Assembly (NCBI GenBank): GCA_009602725.1
Contig: WELB01000043.1
Span: 561,222-625,221 of the forward strand
Source: Spirogloea muscicola
Lineage: Eukaryota; Streptophyta; Zygnematophyceae; Spirogloeales; Spirogloeaceae
Length of the DNA: 64,000 bases
Direction of reading: 5' to 3'
Below the pieces are notes generated by a model. It was given only the letters and a program-made list of their open reading frames with translations. It made no database searches and was not told where the DNA came from. This document shows, one piece after another, positions 18,731 through 29,170 of the stretch (its first letter is position 1; every line of letters starts with the position of its first letter). Both the position numbers and the translations under genes were made by a program.

Positions 18731-19608
18731 TGTAATGTCCCCGCCGTTACGGCCCGCTTAACCTTTAACTTAAGCGCTAACGTGTGACCCCTGACGCACA
18801 CGCGGCTGACGCGTGCGACACGCGTACTACGTGCGCGCAACGCGCGAGGTGACGCGCGGTGTGACACGACTGATGACGATGTGACGTGCAGGCGCGCCGC
18901 CCCTAGGAGAGGCGGCGCATCTTGGGCTCCCAGAGAGGAGACTTCCTCGGCGGGGTCTCGAACCGGCCGCCTGGTCACGTGTGGCGCTCCTACGGGCCTA
19001 TGCCACGCAGAGCGGCGCCGCCAGGCGGCGCCGCAGGGCGGTACTGCTGGGCCGCGCCGCAAGGCGGCGCCGCGTCGCAGGACGGCCGCCGCTTCCAGAA
19101 GGGAGCCGCGTGGCCTGCCCTCGCACTCGTATCCCCTTGTCGGGCCCGCCTTCCCGAAAGTGGGCCCTGAGACGAGCCTCCCAGAGACTCCTGAGGAGGG
19201 TGGCACATGAAGCACTACAAGTAGGGCTGAGAGCAGACTCGGGGGTACCCGGTCAACATTAGTGAAGCCCGCGAGAGAGAGGCGCAGCCCTGCTGCCAAC
19301 TGCTGCCGCAGCACCGCCGACGCAGCCCTGCTGCTGCCTGCTGCTGCAGCGCGTCGCTGCATCCTGCCGTCGCTGACCTTCATCGGCTCTCCTGTGGTAA
19401 GACTGTGACTGCTCCTTTGAGGACAGTTGCTGGCCCTTATACCTGAGAGGTGAGTCGCCGCCTGTCGGCGGCGCCTCAGGGCAAGGTATCTGCTGCGTGG
19501 TACACGTGGTGCTTCACTGAGCTGGGGGTTTGTCTGATGACCCCAGCGACCGAGACCAATCAAAGACGTCCTAACCCCTAATTGTGTGTGTAGGAATCAG
19601 AAAGTCAA
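18731..19608 (+). repeat. 5' LTR of B1
   Basis: It begins TGTAATGTCCCCGCCGTTAC and ends GGAATCAGAAAGTCA just before a perfect primer site. It is about 878 bp, close to the solo B LTRs at 47701 and 55445. GC-rich tandem material (GGCGGCGCCGC) occupies 18990-19080. Confidence 0.88.
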
Positions 19609-19611
19609 ATT

Positions 19612-19623
19612 TGGTATCAGAGG
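19612..19623 (+). other. Primer binding site of B1
   Basis: TGGTATCAGAGG, preceded by TT, stands directly after the LTR. It is the initiator-methionine type. Confidence 0.9.
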
Positions 19624-20165
19624 AGTCCTTGCATCTTGCTAGCTTCTGTTCTGTGATAATACGGCTGACCATGCAAGGTTCCTTCTGATGCTCTGACACT
19701 GACTAGTCTCTTGTGACTTAGATCCCTTGCCAGAAAGTACCCGTGGATCTGCGTCGGCAGGCTGATTGGTGCTGTGAACACTCGCCCGCTGCATCCACGC
19801 AGCTGGGGTCGGCCAACATCAAGTAATTCTCCACCCCGGCGGCAATCGCATTTGCTAGGTCAGAATTTCGCCTGCGTAACCACCTGCGGTCGGCGGATTA
19901 CCTGTCTGCTTGACAAGGAGGTGAAACCGACCGCCATTGGGCGGCGAACTCTGGCTATGTGCCGGGAACTGGTCCGTACACCAGTCCTGGCCTCTCCCTC
20001 CTCTCGCTTCGTGCGGCTTTGCGTTTTGGGGGTATGACTTGCGCGCTACCATGATTGCTTTGCTTGCCTGGGGCACCAGCTTGCTTAGTAACATTGTGAT
20101 AGCATTGTCTTAGCCGTTGTGTCTTATGCTCTCCACTGAGTTATCCCTCAGTGTGTTGATGTAAA
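19624..20165 (+). other. 5' leader of B1
   Basis: This is a non-coding stretch between primer site and gag. Its end (GTGTCTTATGC, then ATCCCTCA) matches the short leader remnant of B2 at about 49035-49080. Confidence 0.75.
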
Positions 20166-20930
20166 GGCAAGGAGTCGGCTGACTCGAGTGCGCAACCTAA
20201 TCCTCCGCCGCCAGCCGTACCTCCGGCTGAGGTTGAGGAGGCGGAAAGTGAGTTGGCGGGGCTCCACGCACCCGACATGGACGGCCTGACACCGGCCGAG
20301 GTGCAACGCCTTGTGCGTCTTGTGGAGCAAATAGAGGATGCAATCCTTAGTGAGAATTTGCTGGCAGTCCCTGAGTGGGAGGTGCCACGCGAAGAGATGC
20401 GAACAATACTCGCCCGTGTGTACGCTGAAAAGCTGCGAGTTGGTCGTGTCAAGGCGAAAGTACGCTATTTGGCAGCTAGGGCGTGCCCAGCCGTGTCAGC
20501 CCTCTAAGTACGATGGGCAAGGTAGTCCTACCGCCTGGTTCCGCTGTGAATTGAATTACTGGTTCATGATATGCACGACGGCGTTCAAATTCGCGTGGGA
20601 ATTGCAGCTACGTATCTCACGGATGATGCTGCCGCATGGTGGAACGCTGTGAAGTGAAGTCGTTCTCCCACCCCAGAGTGTTTAATACTTGGGACTTCTT
20701 CACCCACTCACTCGCCGCCATGTACGGATGAGACAGTATGCGGAGTTGTGCGCCCGCGATGTCATCAATATGACGTGGTATGTGACACCACACCAAACTC
20801 GAAGGACGATTTTATCCAATGTCTGTTGTGCCAGTAGTACGCTCCGTGCATGGGCTTCTGCAAGCGCTGGTGGACGAAGTGTAAACACACTGTTGTATGG
20901 CTGACTTCTAATTAATTGCAGTTTGATCAG
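20166..20930 (+). pseudogene. gag: B1 gag, start codon lost
   Basis: The first residues align with B2 gag (MESADSSAQPSPPPP at 49088) and D gag (MESPDSSACPRPPPP at 39227), but the initiator ATG is AAG here. The body reads VEEAESELAGLHAPDMDGLTPAEVQRL, then RTILARVYAEKLRVGRVK, and is frameshifted after about 20480. A DAAAWWNA-like capsid motif follows near 20630. Around 20930 it jumps into RNase H, so the zinc knuckle, protease and RT are deleted. Confidence 0.78.
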
Positions 20931-21180
20931 TTTACACAGTAATCGTCTGATTGTTCCGTGCAGTCGTGGAGTACACCCTCTACCATTGTGACGCCTCTTT
21001 GATCAGCATTGGTGCCGTGCTCTTGCAAGGGCCACCCGAAGCATGCGAAAGTTGCCTGCTGATCCCGCACGGCGAAATTACACAACCGGTGAGCAGCTGT
21101 CATTTTACAGTAGTCACAAAATAATCCCCGTTGACGTACTTCCACTGTCAACAGCAACTGACGAGGCGGCAAGCTCGGTG
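20931..21180 (+). pseudogene. pol: B1 RNase H fragment
   Basis: CDASLISIGAVLLQGPP at 20980-21030 holds the first conserved part of Ty3 RNase H. The following GEQ and DHCPLTYF-like pieces are damaged, although TYFHCQQQLTRRQARWAKCM is readable. It is joined to gag by a large deletion. Confidence 0.8.
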
Positions 21181-22147
21181 GGCTAAATGTATGGCATCGT
21201 TCCGCTTCCAGTGGGAGTACTGCTCTGGAAGGCTCAATGTTGCGATCCCGATGAGATGCAGTCTTGCAGGGGCTGCTGCAATGAATGCCTTGAACGGAAC
21301 GCGTTGGGCGATTCGCATGCAGGCTTGCGTCCTACTCGCACTCTTCTCGGCAAGCTACTGCCAACCTCTCTGATTTGGACTCTCCGTGATGTGTATGCAC
21401 AGACCCTTGGTTAGCGGAGGCAACCAACATCGCACACTCTTCAATGACAATGGCTTTTCAGGGCACGGCGAAGCCATTGTGGTCTCGAACTACAATGTCG
21501 TGCGGATAACCACTATGAAGGAGCTGCATGATACGCCATACAGTGGTCGTCTCGATTCAACAAGACCGAGAAGGCTGTAAAACGCCGTTTCTAGTGGCTG
21601 GGCTTTCAGCTCATGCTTTTGAGAAAGCTATATCACATGCCAGTGAAGCAAGGCAAGTGCTGGCAAGCCAGCCGGATGTCTTCAATCTTTGAAGATTCCT
21701 AAGCGTAATCGGACTGCTGTGCTTTTGTTTTCAACTCACGATTGCCTAAGACGCGGAATAAACTGATGCCGTTGTCGTCCTTGTGGATCGGTTGAGCAGA
21801 TTGGTGCACATTGCTCAACGACCACGCGTGCCTCGGCAAGAGATTTTGCTGGCAGTCTTGTAGATAAGGTGCGAAAGTTGCATGAGGTACCCAGAAGGAA
21901 GGTCTCGGACTGCATCCTAGGTTTACGGGTCACGCTTGGAAGGAAATATGCAAGCTTATTGGCACTATGCAGGCCATGTCCACTGCCTTCCATCCTCAAA
22001 GCAATGGCCAAGGCGAGACGATGATTACAATTCTGGAGGACATGCTTAGGCACTTTGTCAACCCGAGTCAGACTGACTGGGATGATGGGCTCCGGCCAAA
22101 TATGCTGCAAACACTGCCTATCATGAGTCCACCAAAGAGAAACCCTT
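21181..22147 (+). pseudogene. pol: B1 integrase, multiply broken
   Basis: Pieces in order are the tether (GVAAMNAL), FSGHGEAIVVSNYNVVRITT, MKELHDTPYSGRL (zinc region with the second His changed), a damaged core, and then MQAMSTAFHPQSNGQGETMI with LEDMLRHFVNPSQTDWDDGL. The glutamate of the DDE triad is kept in GETM. It breaks off at 22147 in STKET, before the C-terminal domain, exactly where telomere-like repeats begin. Confidence 0.78.
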
Positions 22148-22151
22148 CTGA

Positions 22152-22186
22152 CCCTAAACCCTAGACCCTAACCCCTAAACCCTGAA
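22152..22186. repeat. Interstitial telomere-like tract
   Basis: Five 7-bp units (CCCTAAA, CCCTAGA, CCCTAAC, CCCTAAA, CCCTGAA) separate a plus-strand integrase end from a minus-strand reverse transcriptase. It therefore marks a rearrangement junction. Confidence 0.88.
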
Positions 22187-22210
22187 AATTGAGCACGTTT
22201 GATCGGAAAT

Positions 22211-22426
22211 GCACAAGTGGTGTATGAAAAGCCGACTTGGGAACATCATCAGGAATGGTACGATGTTGGTGATGACCACTTTGCAAGGCAAGGGAGCTGA
22301 ATACAGTAGCTCCAGCAAGCACAAGTGGTGTATGAAAAGCCGACTTGGGAACATCATCAGGAATGGTACGATGTTGGTGATGACCACTTTGCAAGGCAAG
22401 GGAGCTGAATACAGTAGCTCCAGCAA
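22211..22426. repeat. Exact 108-bp tandem duplication
   Basis: 22211-22318 and 22319-22426 are the same sequence (start GCACAAGTGGTGTATG). The period is 36 codons, so the duplication keeps the RT frame. The absence of differences makes it very recent compared with the rest of element C. Confidence 0.92.
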
Positions 22427-22780
22427 GACGATCAAACAGATCATCCACGCATGGCAAAGGGTAACGGTTCTTCACGGTGAGCAACGCTCCGGACAGGAGG
22501 CAATCCAAGCGGAAGAGTATCAGAAAGACATCCAAGTACTCTGCCAGCAACTGGTCGAGAACCCCACTATGTGAGGCCTCAGCACTCACATTTTAAGTTA
22601 GAGGGAGAGACTCAACACTCATCGTCACCACAAGATACACTGCTGGCGCTGGTACTTTGCAAAGAACAGCACAATAGAGGATCTTCAAGTGGGTGGGATT
22701 ACACCAGAACATCATTGCATAAAAATCGGCGTGACCTACGGTGCACAGTGCATGTAAGCCGTTCAAAGTCCAAGAGGACT

Positions 22781-22785
22781 GACTC
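22781..22785. repeat. Target-site duplication of A2 (left copy)
   Basis: GACTC at 22781-22785 is repeated at 29171-29175, directly outside the LTR termini. Confidence 0.93.
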
Positions 22786-23311
22786 TGTAAGGAACCTCGC
22801 CCTACACACGCAGTTAGGGTGAGCAGTCCTTCTTGAGTTCGGCTGTAGGGCTTTAGGGACCAACCCACTACGTAGGCAAAGCACTTGCGCATAGGCGCAG
22901 CGGAAGACAGGCCCCGTGGCGCTGCCGTCCGGCGGCGACTCCACCTCCTGGGCGCAGGCCGGCGCAGCAGGCCCCGCAGCAAGGTGCGGCGGTGGCTGCG
23001 GCGGCGAGCAGCGGCAAGGCTGCTCCTGGGCTTCACCGGCTCGAACTCCCCCTGAGCCTCTGCCCCCAAGGCTCTTCGTGCTTCCCCGTGCCACCCCCCG
23101 TCCAGGGGTGTGAGCGGGTCGCCCCAAGGCCTGCCCTTGCGGGCGGGCCCAAGATCCTCCCTTGAACGGGCGGATCCTAGCGAGGGTATTTCTGGACGGG
23201 CGGGCCACTTGCCCGGCAAGCCAGCCCGCCACCTGGCGGGCCCACTTGTCCCACATAGCCGGTCATGTAATGCCAACAGAGCCATCTTAACCAAATGGCC
23301 GGTTCATTACA
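22786..23311 (-). repeat. 3' LTR of A2
   Basis: This is 526 bp with TGTAAGG...CATTACA ends. It is followed on the internal side by the purine tract (minus CCAGAGTGGGGACG). It is about 20 bp shorter than the A1 LTRs because of small gaps in the GC-rich block. Confidence 0.92.
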
Positions 23312-23369
23312 TACGTCCCCACTCTGGTGTTCACGTCCTCGGGAACAACGAGAAAACAGCCGACAGGTA

Positions 23370-24890
23370 TTAAGATGCCCGACGGCTGCTGCCTCTACCG
23401 ATCCTAGGAGAATTACCACCCTTGGCCAGGTATTCCCCGAGAGCATCTCGACAATTTGCCAAATTGGCCGCAGGCTCCCACGTGTTGTGCTCAGGCCCAT
23501 ACCCGAGCCACTTCACCAGATACTCACGGGTCTTACGCCCTCGAGGCTTGTCCCTGTGAGACAAGATCTCTTCCACCTCAAACTCAAGATCATCCTCGAT
23601 GACTAGTGGAGGTGGGGGCGGTTGCACACGACCATCCAAAAGGAAGGCCCTCAGCTGAGACACATGGAAGACGTTATGGACCTTCCAATGCACCGGTGTC
23701 TTCAACTCGTAGGACACCTTGCCCACAAGGCGTACTACTGCAAATGGTCCAACCCACTTGGGCAGCAATTTGCGCGTACCCCGCAAGGATAAGTGCTTCG
23801 TGCTCAGCAGCACTTGCGCACCAACATCGAAGGAGACGTCCTTCCGATGTTTGTCAGCATAAGCCTTCTGGCGACTCTGGGCAATTTCCAAGAACTGCCG
23901 AGCTCGTCTCTGAGCCTCCAAGAGGGTCCCAGTAAAGGCCACCGCGGCGGGAACTCGTTCCAGCCTCCCCACCTGAAGTGGAGCTCGAGGATGCTGACCA
24001 TAGTCGAGGAAGAATGGAGTCTCCTTTGTGGACGCATGATAGGCATTGTTCACAGCATATTCAGTTGGAGCCAAATAGTCATCCCAGTCAGTCTGGCTAG
24101 AATTGACAAAGTGCCTCAACATGTCCTCAAGAACTCGATTTATTCGCTCAGTTTGGCCATCCGTTTGTGGATGAAAGGCTGTGGACATGGACTGCTTCGT
24201 GCCAATGAGCTTGCAGACTTCTTTCCAGGAGTGACCTGTAAAGCGAGGATCGCGGTCCGAGACCAGCCTCTCAGGTATTCCATGTAGCTTCCACACCTTA
24301 TCCACAAAGATGCCAGCGGAATCCTTCGCTGATGCCCGCGTAGTTGTGGGAGCAAAATGCACCATTTTACTCAGGCGATCCACAAAGACGACATTGGCAT
24401 CATAGCCGTGCCGCGTCTTAGGCAATTGTGTGATGAAATCCACACTTACATCAGACCAATTCCGCTCCGGAATCTGCAAGGGCTGAAGTAATCCGGCAGG
24501 CTTGCCAGAGACTGCCTTACTACGTTGGCACGTGGCACAGCTTGCCACAAAAGCGCGCACCTGGGCTGAAAAGCCCTTCCACCAAAAGAGGCGTCGCACA
24601 GCCTGTTTGGTTTTGCTCACTCCCAAATGACCACTGTAAGGCGTATCATGCAGCTCCTGCATTATGTCTGTGCGCAAGGCATTGCAGTTCGGGACCACAA
24701 TAGCGTCACCTTGCCACCAGAAGCCTTTGTCATCAGTGAGGGTGCTTACTAAGGTTGGCGGCATCAGCAAACCATGGGTCTGTGCCATACCCTTTACGGA
24801 TACGCACGTAGAGCTCAGAGAGCTCAGCCGTGGTGTGCTGAGAAGCTTGACGAGTCGGACGCAATCCTGCAGCCCGCACTCCAGAAGCAT
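23370..24890 (-). CDS. pol: A2 integrase with chromodomain, intact 506-residue frame
   Basis: This is the largest intact domain in the window. The zinc-binding region spans residues 81-121 (HDTPYSGH, then CATCQ). The catalytic triad is D151 (SVDFITQLP), D212 (VSDRDPRFTG) and E248 (QTERINRVLED), with exactly 35 residues between the last two. A C-terminal fold follows at about 352-410 (SFDVGAQVLL, KWVGPFAVVRL). The chromodomain lies at about 434-477 (EFEVEEILSHRD, REYLVKWLGYGPEHNTWEP) with its aromatic cage residues. It would insert cDNA at chromatin marked by methylated histone. The normal start is inside the Gag-Pol polyprotein, so the first Met is not a true start. Confidence 0.92.
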   Translation of the reverse strand: MLLECGLQDCVRLVKLLSTPRLSSLSSTCVSVKGMAQTHGLLMPPTLVSTLTDDKGFWWQGDAIVVPNCNALRTDIMQELHDTPYSGHLGVSKTKQAVRRLFWWKGFSAQVRAFVASCATCQRSKAVSGKPAGLLQPLQIPERNWSDVSVDFITQLPKTRHGYDANVVFVDRLSKMVHFAPTTTRASAKDSAGIFVDKVWKLHGIPERLVSDRDPRFTGHSWKEVCKLIGTKQSMSTAFHPQTDGQTERINRVLEDMLRHFVNSSQTDWDDYLAPTEYAVNNAYHASTKETPFFLDYGQHPRAPLQVGRLERVPAAVAFTGTLLEAQRRARQFLEIAQSRQKAYADKHRKDVSFDVGAQVLLSTKHLSLRGTRKLLPKWVGPFAVVRLVGKVSYELKTPVHWKVHNVFHVSQLRAFLLDGRVQPPPPPLVIEDDLEFEVEEILSHRDKPRGRKTREYLVKWLGYGPEHNTWEPAANLANCRDALGEYLAKGGNSPRIGRGSSRRAS

Positions 24891-25638
24891 TCAAGGAAGC
24901 CAACGCATCAGCGCCGCGAATGTTGCGACTCACAGGGTCTGCAACATTAAGACGTCCAGGGCGATAAACCCACTGGCAATCGAATTGTGCCATGCACTCA
25001 GCCCATCGAGCTTGACGCCTCGTCAAATGCTGCTGCGTGTGGAAATATGTCAACGGGCAATGATCCGTGACAACCGTTTTACATGCCACACCTTCCAGGT
25101 AGCAACGCCAGACACGTAAGGCGTGCACCACAGCCAGCAATTCCTGCTCGCCCGTAGTGTAATTTCGCTCTGTAGGGATCAGCAGGCGACTCTCGAATGC
25201 TAACGGGTGACCCTCTTGCAAGAGCACGGCACCAATGCCGGTCAAAGAGGCATCGCAGACGAGTTCATATGGCACGCCTTCACGAGAAAAGGCCAGCACA
25301 GGCAGAGATGTCAACGCCTGCTGTATTCCCTCAAATGCCCTCTGGCATTCGGACGACCAATCCCAAGGTACGTCCTTACGAGTCAGCTTCGTAAGAGGAA
25401 GTGCCAAGTTCCCATAGACTTGTAGGAACTTTCGGAAATGTTTTGCGAATCCCAAAAAGGAGCGCAATTGAGGCACAGTTTGTGGCACAGGCCAATCCCG
25501 TACGACCGAAGTCTTTTTGGGGTCGACACGTATGCCGTCTTTGCCCACGACATGCCCGAGGTATGTCAGCTCTGGCTGCTTAAATGTGCACTTGGACCGC
25601 TTGGCATACAATTGATTTTCACGCAGCAACTGCAGCAC
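24733..25638 (-). pseudogene. pol: A2 RT thumb/connection and RNase H, open 301-residue segment
   Basis: The frame reads YAKRSKCTFKQPELTYLGHV, GKDGIRVDPKKTSVVRDWPV, RSFLGFAKHFRKFL and then RNase H. RNase H has the four acidic positions in CDASLTGIGAVLL, GEQELLAVVHAL, VVTDHCPLTYF and NVADPVSRNI. It ends at the start of integrase, overlapping that frame by about 150 bp because of a frameshift near 24750. All RNase H catalytic residues are present. It is separated from the RT palm by one stop at 25638. Confidence 0.88.
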
Positions 25639-25944
25639 TTAACGCAGGTGCTTCACGTGATCCTCAGGCGTTTTGCTGAACACCAGTATGTCATCCAAGT
25701 AAACCAGCACAAAATGGTAGAGCAGGGGGCCAAAGACCCTCGACATCACCGCCTGGAACGTAGCCGGTGCATTGGTCAAACCAAAGCTCAGCACCTTGAA
25801 CTGAAAATGTCCAAGCGGCGTACGGAACGCCGACTTCGGAACATCCGCAGGCGTGATTCGAAGGTGATACCCACTTGCCAGGTCCAGGGAGCTGAACACT
25901 GTAGCCCCTGCAAGCCAATCGAACAGATCATCTATTCGAGGCAA
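25639..25944 (-). pseudogene. pol: A2 RT palm with YLDD
   Basis: The order is [60 protein letters not shown] and then VYLDDILVFSKTPEDHVKHL. The catalytic Asp pair is at about 25690-25700. A small frameshift near 25955 separates it from the RT fingers in the 26984-25986 frame. Confidence 0.88.
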
Positions 25945-25985
25945 TGGGTGTCGGTTTGATAGTAAGCTTATTCAGAGCCCGATAT

Positions 25986-26984
25986 TCAATGCACATCCGT
26001 AAAGTGCCATCCTTCTTTTTGACAAAGAGGATAGGTGCTCCATGGCGACTGACATGGCTCAATGTAGCCCTTCGCCAGCAGGTCCTCGACCTGGAATTGC
26101 ATTTCTCGAAATTCGAGAGGGCTCAGCCGGTACATGAGACGGAAAGGCGGGCTGGCGCCTGGCTCAAATGGAATTATATGAGCCACACCTCGGTGAGGAG
26201 GTAGACCGTCCGGAACAGAGTCGGGAAACACATCCGCAAATTCTTCCAGCAGCTTATCAAGAACCCCGCCATGTGAATCCGCAGCATTCACACACAAGTC
26301 AGGCTTAGACTCGTCGTTGAACGCCACCATTACAAGAAATGCCATCTGGACAGTGTTCTTGTGAATCAATCGCTTCATCTGCATGGCGGACAGCAGAATG
26401 GAAGCCCCTGCCGCCAGCGGCGGTGCACAAGGAAGCTGCTTGCAAAGGACAAAGCGCCGTGCGCCACGTTGTACCGTGCAAGTATGGCGTTCAAAATCAA
26501 GGCATGCTGATGTGGCGCAAAGCCAGTCATCCAATATCACATCAAAGGCGACAGTCAACGCAATGGCATAACAAGGCACCTCGGCTTTGTATTGCTGGAT
26601 GCGAATGGGAACCTTGCACAGGCCTAACACATCGGTTGGGTGGCCATCGGCCAATGTCACTCTAGGCAGGCCATCTGCTTGCAAATGCAAGCCAGTGGAG
26701 CACACCAAATCCCTTTTGACGAAGGACACTGAGGCCCCTGAGTCTGTGAGGATCCTTGCTGGTGCCGCAGCAACCAGCCCCTCAAAAAGCATTGTGTGTC
26801 CGTCCTTCATGGACACTGCCAAGGAATGGGGTGCGAGCGACATATACCCTGACCGCTGTCGGGTAAGGCCTAAGCCGAGTGGCATCAACGCTACGCCTAA
26901 GGAGCCTGTGTCCCGCCTCGTGCGAGCACAACAGCGACATCCCCAGCGGAGCTTGATCAACCACGCCGCACTTCTGTGGCACAA
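25986..26984 (-). pseudogene. pol: A2 retropepsin, linker and RT fingers, open 332-residue segment
   Basis: The retropepsin motif is RILTDSGASVSFVKRDL (about 26720-26770), then LADGHPTDVLGL and VAFDVILDDWLC. The linker follows (LDFERHTCTVQRGARRF, MQMKRLIHKNTVQM). The pre-RT motif is LLEEFADVFPDSVPDGLPPH and RGVAHIIPFEPGASPPFR. The last residues leave the frame at about 26040 ([10 protein letters not shown] instead of [15 protein letters not shown]). This gives the best view of a family-A protease. Confidence 0.88.
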
Positions 26985-28578
26985 TGAAGAACAGCATTTC
27001 TTCAGGCCGACGGCACTCAGGCCAGCTCAGGTAGACATCTGCAGCCTCCTGCAAGTCATTGTGGGCTACCCACACAAATAGAGGCCCTCCGGCCTCCAGA
27101 CCTTGCAGTAAAGCAGAAATGGAGCGCACAACCGGTATGTTGGTTGGCGGGCCAGCGATGCCAGCAAGATCAAACAGCTTAAGTGCGTCTGGCTGAATGA
27201 GATGGCTTGCAGAGGCAGGTGCCAAGCACTCACGCTTGCCCTTGGAATTGCCCTGGTCCCGGCCCATAGGGCGCTGTGAACGTGGCCGTGAGGAAGAGGG
27301 ACCTGCCGCCGGGCAGTCCCTGAGCTGATGGCTCTTGGCACCGCACTTGAAGCAGCTGCCAGCCCCTTCCACCCGCGGCTTGGGGAAGTCGCCTTGAGGT
27401 CGAGCGTTCAAGCCGTGCCTCGGGTCGAACCGCTTCTTGCTTCGTTCTGCATCGAAGCCGCCTGCCTCCAGCAGGGGACGCTTGCATGGACCGGCAATGT
27501 CCGGCGTGCTGAGCACCTTGCGGGCGTGCTCCACCATCTTGGTGAAGTCCGTGACAGGTTGCGCCGTTGCGGAATCCACCGCGACCGAATTGCGGAAGCG
27601 AGTAGGCAGTCCAGCCTTGAATCGCTGGCATTGGTCAATTGGCTCATTGGCTCGCTGCGTAGCTTGGACAGCAGCAGACGGAATCCCCGCACGTAGGGCT
27701 CAAAGCCCTCGCTTCCCTCGCCCCTCATGCAGAGAGCATCCAGCTCATCGCGGGCGCGCAGCTCTGCGTGTGGGTCGTCATAGGCTGACGTAAGCGAGCT
27801 GCAAAAGAAGTCCCAGCCACCGTACTCCTCGGGCGTCGAGCCCTTCTTCAGCGTGTTCCACCACTCTCGAGGCTCCCCCGTGAGATAGGTAACAGCGAGG
27901 CGCACGCGTGCCCCCGAGTCCGTGTTGGAGCACACGATCCACTCATCCATCTCATCGAGCCACGGCTGCAACCCTCCCAGATCGTCGTGACCGGAGAACT
28001 GTCTGGGTGCATGGGCCCTGGCAAGTCCATGCTCAGGGTTGCCGCTGCTCTTGCGCATATGCTGCAACCAGGCATCCACCTTTTGCATGCGCCGCGCCTC
28101 GGCGCGCAGCTGGACGAGGAGGGTGCGCTGCTCCGCGCAGATCCTCGCAAGGAGACGATGTTGAGCCGGGTCTGTCGCAGACTGGGCTGCCGCCAGATCT
28201 CGAGTAAGGAGTGCAACGCGTTTGCAAGTCCCCAGCCGACAAGCCCTCCAGGCCTCCGGCTCCCAGCTCCACGTGCCCCTCGTGGGCGTGCCCCGCTTGG
28301 GCGTGCCCCTCGTGGGCGTGCCCCTCGCGGGCGTGCCCCTCGTGGGCATGCCCCGCTTGGGCGTGCCCCTCGTGGGCGTGCCCCTCGTGGGCGTGCCCCT
28401 CGTGGGCGTGCCCCTCGTGGGCGTGCTCCGCAGCAGCCACTGCCGCAGCAGCTGGCCCTGCAGCAGCCGCTGCCTCAGCAGCCGACCGCTCTGCCTCCCG
28501 AGGAGGGCCCGGCCGCGCACTGGACGTGTGTGATACCATGCTGGCTGAAGAACACTGAGTGATCAATTCAGGCTCCAC
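26782..28578 (-). pseudogene. gag: A2 gag, frameshifted
   Basis: The start is ATG at 28578 (MEPELITQCSSASMVSHTS). The N-terminal frame carries an Ala-rich segment and the GHAHE repeat, then breaks. The 28520-27408 frame carries the capsid-like core (QFSGHDDLGGLQPWLDEMDE, TGEPREWWNTLKKGSTPEEY, FEPYVRGFRLLLSKLRSEP). The 27579-26782 frame carries FTKMVEHARKVLSTPDIAGP and the knuckle CFKCGAKSHQLRDC (about 27316-27357), and runs through into the protease region. As in A1, frames change near 28150 and 27570. Confidence 0.85.
28272..28429 (-). repeat. 15-bp tandem repeat encoding GHAHE pentapeptides in A2 gag
   Basis: About ten to eleven units, mostly CGTGGGCGTGCCCCT on the plus strand, encode GHAHE with GHAQA and GHARE variants. 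The unit is the same as in A1 but with a His-richer variant dominant. Confidence 0.9.
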
Positions 28579-28900
28579 CAGTCAGCAAATCACACACTCC
28601 ATACTGCAATACAGGACATCGCAAGACTGGTGCACCAGCGAGCGAGCAAGCAAGGCAGCGCGCAACTCCACACCTCAATCAGCAGGCAGGCAGACAGCCG
28701 CAGATATGACCAGGACCGATGCACACGGTCACTGCTGGCCACACGACTGACCTTACCACACAAAGGCTGCAGACTCAAGCCACACCTCAAAAGGAGCGAA
28801 CGCAGCAAGTGGTCCTCAAGGATCAGTCGATCAATGGTGTTGGTCGTAGCTGGCTCACAGCGCGAAGATGGCTCCGCACCCGGCGCTTCCGCTGAGCCGC
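28579..28900 (-). other. Truncated leader of A2
   Basis: It matches the A1 leader 10707-11050 and ends at the CTC microhomology with the LTR. No primer site remains. Confidence 0.8.
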
Positions 28901-29170
28901 CTCCCCCTGAGCCTCTTCCCCCAAGGCTCTTTGTGCTTCCCCGTGCCACCCCCCCTCCAGGGGTGTGAGCGGGTCGCCCCAATGCCTGCCCTTGCGGGCG
29001 GGCCCAAGATCCTCCCTTGAACGGGCGGATCCTGGCGAGGGTATTTCTGGACGGGCGGGCCACTTGCCCGGCAAGCCAGCCCGCCACCTGGCGGGCCCAC
29101 TTGTCCGAAATAGCCGGTCATGTAATGCCAACAGAGCCATGTGGCTTAACCAAATGGCTGGTTCATTACA
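28901..29170 (-). repeat. Partial 5' LTR of A2
   Basis: Only the U3-side 270 bp remains, from CCCCCTGAGCCTC to GGTTCATTACA. It abuts GACTC. Confidence 0.9.

Larger units (their letters stand above)
22192..22785 (-). pseudogene. pol: Element C: reverse transcriptase N-terminus, left of A2
   Basis: On the minus strand the order is a linker (LLDFERLTCTVHRRSRRF), [28 protein letters not shown] and AGATVFSSLALQSGHHQ, then DVPKSAFHTPL. The last part is duplicated in tandem. The linker is the direct continuation of the protease end at 29171, so the reading unit was split by A2. Catalytic YLDD and everything after it are absent. Confidence 0.8.
22786..29170 (-). mobile_element. A2: Ty3/gypsy chromovirus lacking primer site, 6.4 kb
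   Basis: This is a minus-strand family-A element with TGTAA/TTACA ends and GACTC duplications, inserted between protease and RT of element C. Domain order is as in A1. The integrase frame is intact and the other frames have a few breaks. The 5' LTR keeps only about 270 bp. A deletion with CTC microhomology at 28901-28903 removed the LTR remainder, the primer site and the end of the leader, compared with A1 (about 11042-11446). It can no longer start its own reverse transcription. Confidence 0.93.
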
